Of a stretch of 64,000 nucleotides of DNA, positions 17,617 to 25,440 are shown piece by piece. The DNA comes from Dermabacter indicis. Lineage in GTDB: Bacteria; Actinomycetota; Actinomycetes; Actinomycetales; Dermabacteraceae. Each line of letters starts with the position of its first letter. Positions within the stretch are counted from its first letter, which is position 1. The stretch is taken from positions 556,900 through 620,899 of the forward strand of contig CYUG01000011.1 in the NCBI GenBank assembly GCA_001403775.1, in the 5' to 3' direction. Under the pieces are notes generated by a model. It was not told the DNA's origin, did not search any database, and saw only the letters and a list, made by a program, of their open reading frames with translations. The translations under genes and the position numbers were made by a program.

Positions 17617-17635
17617 GCCAGATCAGATGTCACCT

Positions 17636-17826
17636 TTCCGCGCAGCAGTCCCTCCTGATTGCTTTTCAAATCGCGCTTAAACTCCTGCGCCGAGGAAGAG
17701 CCTGGTGCATACGTTGTTGGGAGGTGCTCGTGCGTCGGCTACATCTGCCTGTTGATGGGTGCGCTGCCGAATGTGATCGCATCGGCAGCGCACCCGCCGC
17801 GGGGGCGTTTTCAGCCGCCCGAGGCC
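17636..17826. other. Non-coding gap with a 14-bp perfect hairpin
   Basis: No gene recognised. At 17757-17795 a perfect inverted repeat GGGTGCGCTGCCGA / TCGGCAGCGCACCC encloses an 11-base loop. It lies downstream of the leftward small membrane-protein gene and may terminate that transcript, though there is no T-tract. Confidence 0.5.
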
Positions 17827-18087
17827 CTAGGAGTCGACCCGGTTGGGCTCTGCCGCAGTGCGCGTGCTGCGGTTCGGTCCGCGTTCTGCCTCTCGTGGCG
17901 GCGACGGCTGTGAGTGTGCACTGCGTGCCTTGAACACGAAGCCCCCGGTCGCGACAAGGACTGCGAGTGCCCCAATGCTGGACCAAATAGCATGCGTCTG
18001 TTGAGTGAAGGCATCACTTACTGCGATGGAACTCGATACGCCTAAGCATATGCCGAATAGCGCACCGATTAACCGGTCTTTCATCAT
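17827..18087 (-). CDS. Small membrane protein next to the Cys-rich gene
   Basis: An 86-residue protein beginning MMKDRLIGALFGICLGVSSS, with two predicted membrane helices (about 5-22 and 35-53, IWSSIGALAVLVATGGFVF) and a hydrophilic Pro/Arg-rich tail. AGGAACC precedes the first of two ATGs. It lies 28 bases downstream of the cysteine-rich protein gene on the same strand and is very likely cotranscribed. A producer-immunity role would fit a bacteriocin-like neighbour, but nothing in the protein itself shows this. No homolog was recognised. Confidence 0.6.
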   Translation of the reverse strand: MMKDRLIGALFGICLGVSSSIAVSDAFTQQTHAIWSSIGALAVLVATGGFVFKARSAHSQPSPPREAERGPNRSTRTAAEPNRVDS

Positions 18088-18115
18088 GGCGGTTCCTATC
18101 TCTCGGGCCGTCGTG

Positions 18116-19324
18116 TTAGGGAAGGCGCATGCACGGAACCCAGACATTGGGGGCGCCAAACTTTGAACAGCATGCTCGCAACGCGGGACCGCATGAAGCG
18201 AAGGCGCACGCTAGGCAGAGGGCGATACCGGCGCCGGTGGGAGATGAGGCGCATGGTGCCGCGCATGTAGCGCATCCTGCTGCTCGCTCCAGACACTGCA
18301 TGACGTTCTTTGACTGGCAGGATCCACTCACCTGATAGTTCGTCTTCGCGCAACCGCCACAAGGATCTTTCTTTGATGCTCTCGCTGTGTGAGCATCGTA
18401 CGTGGCAGCTAATTGGGCAGCTGGGATTGGCTTTTCCGCGCGACCATTGACACTTGCGGCTGAAAGGGAGAGAGCGTCGTTTTCCTGGTCATACCTATAT
18501 ATTTCGACGCCGACTCCGGTGGAGCCGTCTTCGGCGGTCTCTTTTGTATAAACGAGGAACCGAGAGTCGGGAAGCTGGAGGGCTGCGACGGACCGGTGGG
18601 AGCCGTCGCTGAAGCTTGTCCGGGCGAACTCCGATTGCATTGCTTCGGGCGCATCGGGACGCTGCCCGGCCTCGGTGGCCTCCTTACCACGTAATCCCTT
18701 CTGAGCGATGGCTGTGCTCCGCGGGAGACTCGTTGCCAGGTCGAGGTCAAGTGCGGCGAGGGCAGCTCTTGTGTTGCTATCTTCCGAAAGCTCTTGCATC
18801 AGCTCGTCGATGCTGGGCTGGTCGAGACCACTAGTCTTGGACTTTAGCGGCTTCGGCTCGAGGGCATGCGCCACCCCTGAGCCAACCCGTGTATGGATGG
18901 TTGCAATGGTAGCGACGGCCGCGAGCCCGGCTGCGCTTTGAAGCGCGGCGCGCCTACTGAAGAACCGTCGCTCCGCATGAGGAGTAGTAAATGCTAGATG
19001 TTCATTATTGCGGTGAACTCCGATAATTCGGGCCAACAGAAGGGACGTAGTCGGGCCAAAGCGGCGGGCCATGAGAGCAACAAGCCGCGGGCCTGAGTAT
19101 ACCTTTGGGGTAGTACGATTGAACGTGATCGCCACGGGGATGTGTGGCGGGTTTGGGCCGAAGTGGTTGATGCGGATCTGTTCGACCTCTGGGTCGGAAA
19201 GAGGTCGTGCGAGGAGTTTGCCGTTGGTTTCCTGCTCCAGTGAGTGAGAGATGGCGCTACATTCCCCGCACCCTGAATCAAAGGCGATGTAGGTTTTCGA
19301 ATAGTCCAGTGAGTCCTGCGTCAT
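18116..19324 (-). CDS. Exported protein with CxxC head and 13-Cys tail (bacteriocin-like candidate)
   Basis: A 402-residue protein of unusual build. Residues 8-100 look thioredoxin-like: YIAFDSGCGECSAI puts a CxxC at 19-22, as in DCC-type thiol-disulfide oxidoreductases. Residues 119-150 (RRFFSRRAALQSAAGLAAVA) are a twin-arginine-like signal, but internal. Residues 160-315 form a hydrophilic middle. The last ~80 residues hold 13 cysteines (322, 325, 336, 344, 351, 354, 358, 370, 373, 378, 385, 386, 398) in a Gly/Ala-rich setting ending PNVWVPCMRLP. Such a tail recalls Cys-rich peptides such as fulvocin C or halocin C8, whose precursors have long N-terminal parts; this comparison is from pattern only. 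It sits in the tRNA-Lys island with a small membrane-protein gene behind it. A metal-binding or electron-transfer role is an alternative. Confidence 0.65.
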   Translation of the reverse strand: MTQDSLDYSKTYIAFDSGCGECSAISHSLEQETNGKLLARPLSDPEVEQIRINHFGPNPPHIPVAITFNRTTPKVYSGPRLVALMARRFGPTTSLLLARIIGVHRNNEHLAFTTPHAERRFFSRRAALQSAAGLAAVATIATIHTRVGSGVAHALEPKPLKSKTSGLDQPSIDELMQELSEDSNTRAALAALDLDLATSLPRSTAIAQKGLRGKEATEAGQRPDAPEAMQSEFARTSFSDGSHRSVAALQLPDSRFLVYTKETAEDGSTGVGVEIYRYDQENDALSLSAASVNGRAEKPIPAAQLAATYDAHTARASKKDPCGGCAKTNYQVSGSCQSKNVMQCLERAAGCATCAAPCASSPTGAGIALCLACAFASCGPALRACCSKFGAPNVWVPCMRLP

Positions 19325-19584
19325 TGCTGTACTCCTGTGGCTTTTTCGGAAGGCACCGGTTGGTCACCCCTGAGTCAAACTAGCAGCCGACTCTAGTGTG
19401 GTCAAGATCTCAAGTGAGCTTCCTCTGAACTCCGGGCCAGTTCTAAGGACCAAGCATAGGGAGTTGGTCAAACGTGTTGCTCTCGGAGATCGGTTTGGAT
19501 TTCGTGAACAAACGAGGTGTGTAGTCGGGCGGCGATAGCCCTTTGTGGAGGCGCATACCGCCGAGGCTATTTCCCGACTAACCT

Positions 19585-19761
19585 GGCCGCGATGACGTCG
19601 TCCGTGTCGCCCTGAACCGTGAGCACGGCACCCACCTGAAGGACATCGCCGAGGACTTCGGCACCAGCTTCTCCTGCCTGACGAACTGGGTCCGCCAGGC
19701 CGAGGCCGAGGCCGGCAACAAGTCCGGCACCACGAAAGCCGAAGCCGAAGAACTCCGCGCC
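19585..19761 (+). pseudogene. Transposase OrfA fragment (IS3-like)
   Basis: One plus-strand frame reads GRDDVVRVALNREHG, HLKDIAEDFGTSFSCLTNWV and KAEAEELRAA, the helix-turn-helix core of an IS3-type OrfA that is related to but distinct from the one at 17275-17616. Both ends are missing: there is no start codon upstream, and the zipper after EELR is lost. It lies against the end of the leftward gene at 19810-20242 and probably disrupted it. Confidence 0.7.
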
Positions 19762-19809
19762 GCATCCCCACGCCCCCAGATGCCCATGAGCACCACTGAA
19801 ACATGGCAA

Positions 19810-20242
19810 CCGAGCCACCCGCGACACCACGAGCCCACGCATCCTGCATCAGCACATGGTCAAAACCGTCGCCGTCATCAGCACGCGACAGCTCCGAAAA
19901 CCGTGTCACCGCCTCAACTCCAGGCCCCACCTGACGAGACCCAACCCCCATCACGTCCTCAACCGCAGCCCGATCAAGATTCGTCGCGACACTCGTAATC
20001 ACGTAACCGAGAGGGTTATCCATCGCCAGCAACCGCGCCGCGAAAACCCCTAAATCACCGCCACCGCAGCCAGCCACAACCAAGACCGCTTCGCTCACGC
20101 AGTCCCCACTGCATTCGAGCGTCGAAGACTTAGCTGAAAGCACTTCACCGATGAGCTCCACGAACTCAGGACCTGCTTCGCCGTGCCAGCCGTCTTCGGC
20201 TAGCCCGCCCAAGATTCCCCGAAACCTCGCTTGGTCAGTCAT
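19810..20242 (-). pseudogene. Truncated hypothetical gene of the island
   Basis: From ATG at 20242 about 140 residues look like genuine protein (MTDQARFRGILGGLAEDGW, then EAVLVVAGCGGGDLGVFAA and NPLGYVITSVATNL). After roughly 19810 the same frame becomes Arg/Ser/Cys-rich and runs antisense to the transposase fragment, so the original C-terminus appears replaced. The frame stays open to 19364, giving a chimeric 292-codon ORF. No function recognised. It follows the 20254-20487 gene by 11 bases and was probably cotranscribed with it. Confidence 0.55.
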
Positions 20243-20253
20243 CGCGCTACCGC

Positions 20254-20487
20254 CTACTGCGCCGAGCCCTCGTCGGACTCACGCGCTTGCTCGGCAGCTT
20301 CACCCCATCGGCGAAGCATTTGGCCGCGAACGTTAATTTTTTCGTCAGTCGCGGCTCGTAAGGACAATGCGACTTCGTCCCAGGTCGCAGGCCGAACGGA
20401 ACGCCTTTGGTCCATTGCCCAGTCATAAAGTCCGGGGTAGCCCTTTTGTGTGAGCAGGATGTCTGCAATTCGAGCACTAGTAGTCAT
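20254..20487 (-). CDS. Small hypothetical protein of mobile-element type
   Basis: A 77-residue charged protein, MTTSARIADILLTQKGYPGL then WAMDQRRSVRPATWDEVALS. Such short proteins are common next to the repressor genes of actinobacterial integrated elements; this one may be DNA-binding but has no clear domain. It is divergent from the helix-turn-helix gene at 20574 across an AT-rich 86-base region. The truncated gene at 20242 lies just downstream. Confidence 0.55.
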   Translation of the reverse strand: MTTSARIADILLTQKGYPGLYDWAMDQRRSVRPATWDEVALSLRAATDEKINVRGQMLRRWGEAAEQARESDEGSAQ

Positions 20488-20500
20488 AAGGACAGCGGAC

Positions 20501-20514
20501 TACTATTTTTAGTA
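20501..20514. promoter_or_regulatory. Candidate operator between divergent island genes
   Basis: A perfect inverted repeat, TACTA-TTTT-TAGTA, in the AT-rich space between the divergent small gene and the helix-turn-helix gene. It is short, so the call rests mainly on its position beside a putative repressor. Confidence 0.35.
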
Positions 20515-20573
20515 ATCTCGCACCATCTTAAATACAAATTGGTAACGATGCAGTTAGCGCCCACCCTGAGGGT

Positions 20574-20903
20574 ATGTTGACACTGAATCAGGTAGGAATC
20601 ATAAAGCAAACGGTAGACGAACGAATTTCTGCGGCCACTCGCGCACTGGTAGCACTCCACGGCATGAAGAACGCCGACCTAGCAGATGTGCTTGGCATCG
20701 GGCAGAACTCTGTGTTTATGAAGTTGCGCGGCGACTCACCTTGGAAGGCGGCTGAGGTGGCACTGGTGGCGGAATACTTCGGTGTGCCGATCTCTATCAT
20801 TTTCGATGGGATGGCTGCCGTTAACAATGAAGAAGCCCCCGCTCTTCCGAGCGGGGGCTTCCGTGTCGTGCGCCATCAGGGACTCGAACCCCGGACCCAC
20901 TGA
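20574..20903 (+). CDS. Cro/CI-type helix-turn-helix regulator, altered C-terminus
   Basis: Up to 109 residues. The first ~80 contain a lambda-repressor-like helix-turn-helix (LVALHGMKNADLADVLGIGQ, NSVFMKLRGDS, WKAAEVALVAEYFGVPIS). The remainder is simply a translation of the tRNA-Lys terminator hairpin and the antisense of the tRNA itself, with the stop codon inside the tRNA gene. The natural C-terminus was therefore probably lost, or replaced, at the attachment site. It probably regulated the island's genes. Confidence 0.65.
   Translation: MLTLNQVGIIKQTVDERISAATRALVALHGMKNADLADVLGIGQNSVFMKLRGDSPWKAAEVALVAEYFGVPISIIFDGMAAVNNEEAPALPSGGFRVVRHQGLEPRTH
20833..20860 (-). terminator. Terminator of tRNA-Lys
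   Basis: Perfect stem AAGCCCCCGCTC / GAGCGGGGGCTT with a TTCC loop, downstream of tRNA-Lys on the minus strand. It belongs to the island copy of the site. Confidence 0.75.
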
Positions 20904-20912
20904 TTAAGAGTC
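20859..20912 (-). repeat. Attachment-site duplicate overlapping intact tRNA-Lys
   Basis: Partner of 16149-16202, 53 of 54 bases identical. The island supplies the present 3' half of the tRNA and so keeps the gene functional, the classic outcome of tyrosine-integrase insertion into a tRNA. Confidence 0.88.
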
Positions 20913-20942
20913 AGTTGCTCTAACCAACTGAGCTAATGGCGC
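20869..20942 (-). tRNA. tRNA-Lys (CTT)
   Basis: A 74-nt cloverleaf with acceptor GCGCCAT / ATGGCGC, anticodon CTT in ACTCTTAAT, T-arm CCGGGGTTCGAGTCCCTG and discriminator A. CCA is not encoded. The 3' half from the anticodon onward is duplicated at 16159-16202. Confidence 0.95.
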
Positions 20943-21077
20943 CTAACGAAGAAATACTTTACGCCGCACTGTGCCGCTTGCGCCAATCGAGCCTGGCTTT
21001 TTATGCCGAAGCACACATTCAGTGCCGCCACTTAGACTGTGACGGTGAGTCGTAGCCGAACCATAAGGAGCTGAGCG

Positions 21078-21974
21078 GTGAGGATCGCAGTCACGGGTGC
21101 CACGGGAGTCCTTGGGCAGCAGGCTGTCGAGGCCCTCGTCGCGGCCGGGCACGAAGTCACGGGTGTCACGCGTCGCGAGCGCGGCCTTCCCATTGTCGAG
21201 GGGCGCGGCGCTCACGGCGTCATCGCCGATGTCTTCTCCGCAAGCGACCTCGAGCGCGCCTTTCGCGGCCACGACGTCGTGATCAACACCCTCGCGAAGA
21301 TCCCCACGGGAATGGGCGCACTTCGCCCCTTCGCCTGGCGCGAGGACGACCGTCTCCACCTCGAGGCTTCCGCAGCAATCGCGAAAGCAGCCGCACGCGC
21401 GGGCGTTCGCAAACTCATCCAAGAATCCTCGATGTTCATGTACCCCGATAACGGGAGCAAATGGATCAGCGAGGATCACCCTCTCGCCGTGAAAAACCAG
21501 GCCTTCAAACCCCGCGTGCGCGAATTGCGCGCGGCGGTCGACTTCGCGGAAAATGGACGCAGCGCCGTCATCCTCCGCCTCGGGCAGCTGTACGGCCGCG
21601 ACCCGGGCACCACCTACGCTCTTCGCAAGACTCGCGAGGGCGAAGCGGTTCTCCTCGGCAAGCCGAGCGACTACATCACTCTCGTGCACCACATCGACGC
21701 GGGCCGAGCCTTCCTCGCGGCCCTCGATGCCCGATCCGGCTTCTACAACGTGGGCGGCGAGCCCATTACCCGTGCACGATGGGCGAAGGACCTCGGTCGT
21801 GAAGCGCGCGCGGGCATGGATGCGAAGTTCTTTCCCGCAGCAACCCAGGCCGTACTCCCCGCAAAAATGGACGTACAACGCCGCTCGCTGCGGGTCTCGT
21901 CAATTCGCTTCATGCGGGAGACGGGCTGGCGCCCCACGATCGGGCCGTCGAGTCTCGGTTGGTCGCGCATGTAG
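21078..21974 (+). CDS. NAD(P)-dependent epimerase/reductase (extended SDR)
   Basis: A 298-residue Rossmann protein. The N-terminal dinucleotide loop is VTGATGVLGQ (residues 5-14); a short-chain-dehydrogenase Y-x3-K motif is not obvious, and the usual region instead reads QESSMFMYPDNGS. The layout fits the NAD-dependent epimerase/NmrA group acting on sugars or quinone-like substrates, or serving as a redox sensor. The start is GTG at 21078 with AAGGAG upstream. It immediately follows the tRNA-Lys island on the chromosome side and has no obvious partner. Substrate unknown. Confidence 0.8.
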   Translation: MRIAVTGATGVLGQQAVEALVAAGHEVTGVTRRERGLPIVEGRGAHGVIADVFSASDLERAFRGHDVVINTLAKIPTGMGALRPFAWREDDRLHLEASAAIAKAAARAGVRKLIQESSMFMYPDNGSKWISEDHPLAVKNQAFKPRVRELRAAVDFAENGRSAVILRLGQLYGRDPGTTYALRKTREGEAVLLGKPSDYITLVHHIDAGRAFLAALDARSGFYNVGGEPITRARWAKDLGREARAGMDAKFFPAATQAVLPAKMDVQRRSLRVSSIRFMRETGWRPTIGPSSLGWSRM

Positions 21975-22067
21975 CGCGTTGCCGCTCGACGACACATGAC
22001 ACCTGTCACGTCAATGTCGTGACAGGTTCCGATAGCGAGAAATTCGTGCCTGAAAAAGACTTGAGGC

Positions 22068-22967
22068 ATGAACGAAGTAGCAGTGGAGATCACGGGGCTC
22101 CGTAAACAATTCCCCTCGGTGCTTGCCGTCAACGACATCGATCTCACGGTCGAACGCGGCGAGATTCTTGCGTTTCTCGGGCCGAACGGCGCGGGAAAAA
22201 CCACGACGCTCGACATGGTGCTCGGCCTCTCGCACCCCACGTCGGGGAGCATCCGGGTGTGCGGCACCACGCCGCGCGAAGCGATCAAGGCCGGGAAAGT
22301 CTCGGCGCTTTTGCAGACGGGCGGGCTCATTGCCGACATCACGGTGGGAGAAACCGTCGATTACATCGCCTCGACCTTTCCGAAGCCCACGATGGGCCGG
22401 CGTGCTCTAGAGCTCGCAGGCATCACGGATCTCGCGGATCGCAAAGTCAAAGCGTGTTCAGGCGGCGAGCAGCAACGCCTCAAGTTCGCACTCGCGCTCC
22501 TGCCTGACCCCGAGGTACTCATCCTCGATGAGCCAACGGCTGGCATGGACGTCACCGCTCGCCGCGCCTTTTGGGATCGAATGCAAGCCGAAGCAACCGT
22601 CGGACGCACGGTCATTTTTGCCACTCACTACCTCGAGGAGGCCGAGCAGTTTGCCCGGCGCGTCGTTTTCATCTCCGAGGGTTCGATCGTGGCCGATGGT
22701 CCCACGGACCAGATTCGCGATCTCACCGGCGCGCGCGAAGTGCGTGTGCGCGCGGACCATCCGGAAGCTGTCATGGCCGCCCTTCGCGAGCGCTTCCCGA
22801 GCCAGAGCGTTGAGATCAACGGATCGAGTGTGGCGACCGTCAGCACCGAAAGCGACAACGTCGCTCGGTTCCTGCTCGCCATGGACGGCGTAAGTGCACT
22901 CGAAATCTCACATCCCTCCCTCGAAGACTCCTTTGTTCGCCTCACGAAAGATCGGAAGGTCAGCTAA
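22068..22967 (+). CDS. ABC-2 type exporter ATP-binding protein
   Basis: A 299-residue ATPase of the drug/antibiotic exporter class. Walker A GPNGAGKTTT (about 38-47), signature CSGGEQQRL (about 128-136), Walker B VLILDEPTAGMD, and the switch His in ATHYLEE are all present, followed by a C-terminal regulatory tail. It is the first gene of a four-gene operon (ATPase, permease, histidine kinase, response regulator), the usual layout of exporter/two-component modules that respond to antimicrobial agents. The permease and response-regulator genes are frameshifted, so the ATPase may no longer have a working partner. Confidence 0.9.
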   Translation: MNEVAVEITGLRKQFPSVLAVNDIDLTVERGEILAFLGPNGAGKTTTLDMVLGLSHPTSGSIRVCGTTPREAIKAGKVSALLQTGGLIADITVGETVDYIASTFPKPTMGRRALELAGITDLADRKVKACSGGEQQRLKFALALLPDPEVLILDEPTAGMDVTARRAFWDRMQAEATVGRTVIFATHYLEEAEQFARRVVFISEGSIVADGPTDQIRDLTGAREVRVRADHPEAVMAALRERFPSQSVEINGSSVATVSTESDNVARFLLAMDGVSALEISHPSLEDSFVRLTKDRKVS

Positions 22968-23712
22968 TGTTTGCGATCGAACTCAAGCGCCAATTCAGGG
23001 ATCTCGTCAATCTCTTCTTCATCGTGGGGCTGCCGGTCATCATTTACATCGCGATCGGGACTACAAACGACTTTGCCGATATCAACTTCGGCGACGGCAA
23101 CATTGCCATGTCGATCATGATTGCCCTCGCCGCGTATGGAGCCGCAAGCGCAACAACCGGCATTGCCACGCAGGCCGGCGTTGAAAAAATCCGCGGTTGG
23201 GGCAGGCAGCTCGGACTCACGCCGCTGAGCGACGCACGCTACATCGCGGTCAAGGTGGGAGTTGGAAGCATCATCGCTCTCCTCCCGCTCGTGATCGTGT
23301 ATGCGATCGGCGCACTCACCAAAGCGGAGGCCCCGCTCGAGGATTGGATCCTCTCGTTCCTCATCCTTTTGTGGGCTCAATGATGTTCGGATTTTACGGA
23401 TTGATTTTCGCGTTCGCCATGCGAAGCGAGGGCGCTGCCAACGCTTCGACCGGCCTTCTCGTGCTGTTCGGCTTCCTCGGGAATCTCTTCATCCCCCTCA
23501 GCGGCACGCTTCTCCAGATCGGCCGGTTCACGCCGCTTTACGGGTATGCGATGCTCGCCAAATACCCCGTGGTCCATGGGAAGATGTATTCCACCGGCGC
23601 GGACTTTTACGAGGACCCGCTGTGGTACGGGCTTGTGAACATGGCGGTGTGGCTCGTGATCTTCGTAGTCCTCGCCCTCGTGCTCGCCCGGAAGACTCGC
23701 GAAAGGCAGTAA
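22967..23712 (+). pseudogene. ABC-2 exporter permease, frameshifted
   Basis: The first frame (22967-23383) codes for 138 residues with membrane helices (FIVGLPVIIYIAIG, SIIALLPLVIVYAIGAL) and stops after LLWAQ. The remainder continues in another frame from SMMFGFYGLIFAFAM to VFVVLALVLARKTRERQ and ends at 23712. The switch lies near GTGGGCTC at 23371-23378; one additional G in the GGG run would give a continuous 248-residue, six-helix permease. The downstream ATG-ATG could re-initiate translation and yield a split protein, but a broken gene is simpler. Confidence 0.8.
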
Positions 23713-24803
23713 TGCTCGACAAAACGGAACAGGGAGCCACCGACGCACGCAGGCGCGCAATCGCGTATGCAATGTCGCTCGTGTGGCTCCTTTTCCTCAC
23801 CTTCCCGCTGATCACGGCATTTCAGGGAGGGTTTCCGACGCTTGCCAGCGCCGCCTCGATCCTCCTGACGCTCGCGTTTGCCGCGCTCTATGCGATATCG
23901 ATGATTCGGCACTTTCGCGATCCGGATCGGATCACCGAGACGATCACCTCTAGAACAGTCGGCTTCATGACGCTCCTTGTGGCGCTGTGTGTCGTGCAGA
24001 TGTTCCTCATTGGCACCGATGCTCTCTCCCTCGTGGTGTTTCTTGTACCCGTGGCGGTCTTCCTCTTACCTCCGAAACCCGGTTATATCGCCGGTGCGTG
24101 CGTCGTCTTCGCGACCCTCGCCTATCCCTTCCTTGCGCGGGAATTCTGGTCGCTCTCCTTCGGAATCATCGCCTCGGGTGTGTTCCTCGGCTGCGCGGGC
24201 TCGGTGTTCTTCACGAAGTCCGCTCTCGATGACTCGAGAGTGGCCTCGCAAGAGGCGGTGCTCGATGAGCGCGAGAGAGTCGCACGCGACATCCATGACG
24301 TTCTCGGGCACACCCTCACCGCGATTGCCCTCAAGTCCGAGCTCGCCGAGCGGCTCGTGGACAAGGATTCGGCCGCGGCGAAGCGCGAAATCGCCCTCAT
24401 CACCCAACTCTCACGCGAGGGCATTGCCGATGTGCGCTCCACGGTGCTCGGCCTTCGCGTGCGCCAGCTTGGAGTCGAGCTCGAGCAAGCCCGCTCCGTC
24501 GTGCGCGAAGCTGGGATCGATTTGACGGTCATTGGCGAGGCAGACGACGTTGACCCCCGTTACCGGATCCTTTTCGCGTGGGCGCTGCGCGAAGCCATGA
24601 CGAACATCGTGCGCCACGCACACGCCTCCCACGCACGGATCACCCTGCACAATCACCGCATCGAGGTTAGCGACGACGGCGTAGGGTTCTCGGGCACGAG
24701 CGGGAACGGCCTGCGCGGCCTTCGCGAACGCGTCGAAGATGCAGGCGGATCACTCATCCTCACCGGCGGCAACGACGGAACGAGAGTGCAGGTGCAGATG
24801 TGA
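23712..24803 (+). CDS. Two-component sensor histidine kinase (NarL/DesK class)
   Basis: A 363-residue kinase. Five or six hydrophobic segments fill residues 15-165 with no large extracytoplasmic loop, as in intramembrane-sensing kinases tied to ABC exporters. The HisKA_3 phosphorylation site is ERVARDIHDVLGHT (H195) and the ATP-binding domain includes LREAMTNIVRHAHA and SDDGVGF. The start overlaps the permease stop by one base, and its own stop overlaps the response-regulator start. It should detect a drug or envelope signal and phosphorylate the adjacent regulator, whose output domain is now out of frame. Confidence 0.9.
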   Translation: MLDKTEQGATDARRRAIAYAMSLVWLLFLTFPLITAFQGGFPTLASAASILLTLAFAALYAISMIRHFRDPDRITETITSRTVGFMTLLVALCVVQMFLIGTDALSLVVFLVPVAVFLLPPKPGYIAGACVVFATLAYPFLAREFWSLSFGIIASGVFLGCAGSVFFTKSALDDSRVASQEAVLDERERVARDIHDVLGHTLTAIALKSELAERLVDKDSAAAKREIALITQLSREGIADVRSTVLGLRVRQLGVELEQARSVVREAGIDLTVIGEADDVDPRYRILFAWALREAMTNIVRHAHASHARITLHNHRIEVSDDGVGFSGTSGNGLRGLRERVEDAGGSLILTGGNDGTRVQVQM

Positions 24804-25406
24804 TCAGGGTTCTTATCGCGGACGACCAGGCAATGGTGCGCGGAGCACTCGCCGCCCTCCTGAGTCTCGAAGACGACATCGACGTCGTTGCCGAGGCCTC
24901 GAACGGCGAAGAGGCACTCGCGATCCTGCGCACCACTGACGTGGACGTGGCCCTCCTCGACATCGAGATGCCCAAACGCGACGGCATCGACGCGACCGCC
25001 GCAATCGCGCGTGAGGGTCTTGGAGCGCGCTGTCTCATTGTGACCACGTTCGGCCGTCCCGGATACCTACGCCGTGCCCTCGACGCCGGCGCAAGCGGCT
25101 TCATGGTGAAAGAAACCCCCGCCGATCAACTCGCCGAAGCCGTGCGGAAAATCCACGCGGGCAAGCGCGTCGTCGATCCCGCCCTTGCCACGGAATCGCT
25201 CTTTGAGGGCGCGAATCCCCTCACCGAACGCGAACGGGAAATCCTGCGCATCGCCCGCGACGGCGAAAAAAATCTCAAGCATCGCGAAGGCGGTGCACTT
25301 GAGCGAGGGAACCGTGCGCAACTACCTTTCTTCGGCGATCCATAAAACGGGTGCCGCCACGAGGGCCGCCGCCGCGAAACGCGCCGAAGAACGCGGCTGG
25401 CTCTAG
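24800..25406 (+). pseudogene. LuxR-type response regulator, frameshifted before the DNA-binding helix
   Basis: The receiver domain is intact (DDQAMVRG; phospho-acceptor Asp in VALLDIEMPK; KETPADQLAEAV). After NPLTEREREILRIARDGEK the frame is lost: the main frame ends at 25345 with an unrelated tail, while another frame continues as SSIAKAVHLSEGTVRNYLSS to a stop at 25406, the correct helix-turn-helix. The break is at a run of seven A (25266-25272); six A would restore a normal ~200-residue NarL-family regulator. Slippage at the A7 run could still make some full-length protein. Confidence 0.85.
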
Positions 25407-25440
25407 GGACCTGCAGCCGTCGGACTCCCCCAGCCCACGC

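Larger units (their letters stand above)
16397..17635 (-). mobile_element. IS3-family insertion sequence (inactive copy)
   Basis: About 1.24 kb carrying orfA (17275-17616) and a frameshifted orfB (16440-17278), both leftward. Possible ends are AGGTGACA at 16397-16404 and its complement TGTCACCT at 17628-17635; beyond these eight bases the two ends diverge, so the boundaries are approximate and no clear target duplication is visible. It interrupts a toxin-like fragment on its left. Confidence 0.75.
16203..20912. mobile_element. Degenerate genomic island integrated in tRNA-Lys
   Basis: The segment between the tRNA-Lys 3' duplicate and the intact tRNA-Lys carries a broken IS3-family element, a toxin-like fragment, a cysteine-rich exported protein with a small membrane protein, a second transposase scrap, and two small phage- or plasmid-like regulators. 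Gene density and coding quality drop relative to both sides. No integrase, relaxase or replication gene was found, so the element seems immobile and reduced. Confidence 0.8.

Noticed and set aside
20561-20570. CCCACCCTGA resembling the end of the short repeat near the Abi gene
   Set aside because: Only ten bases match and no second end is nearby, so it is not called a third copy.
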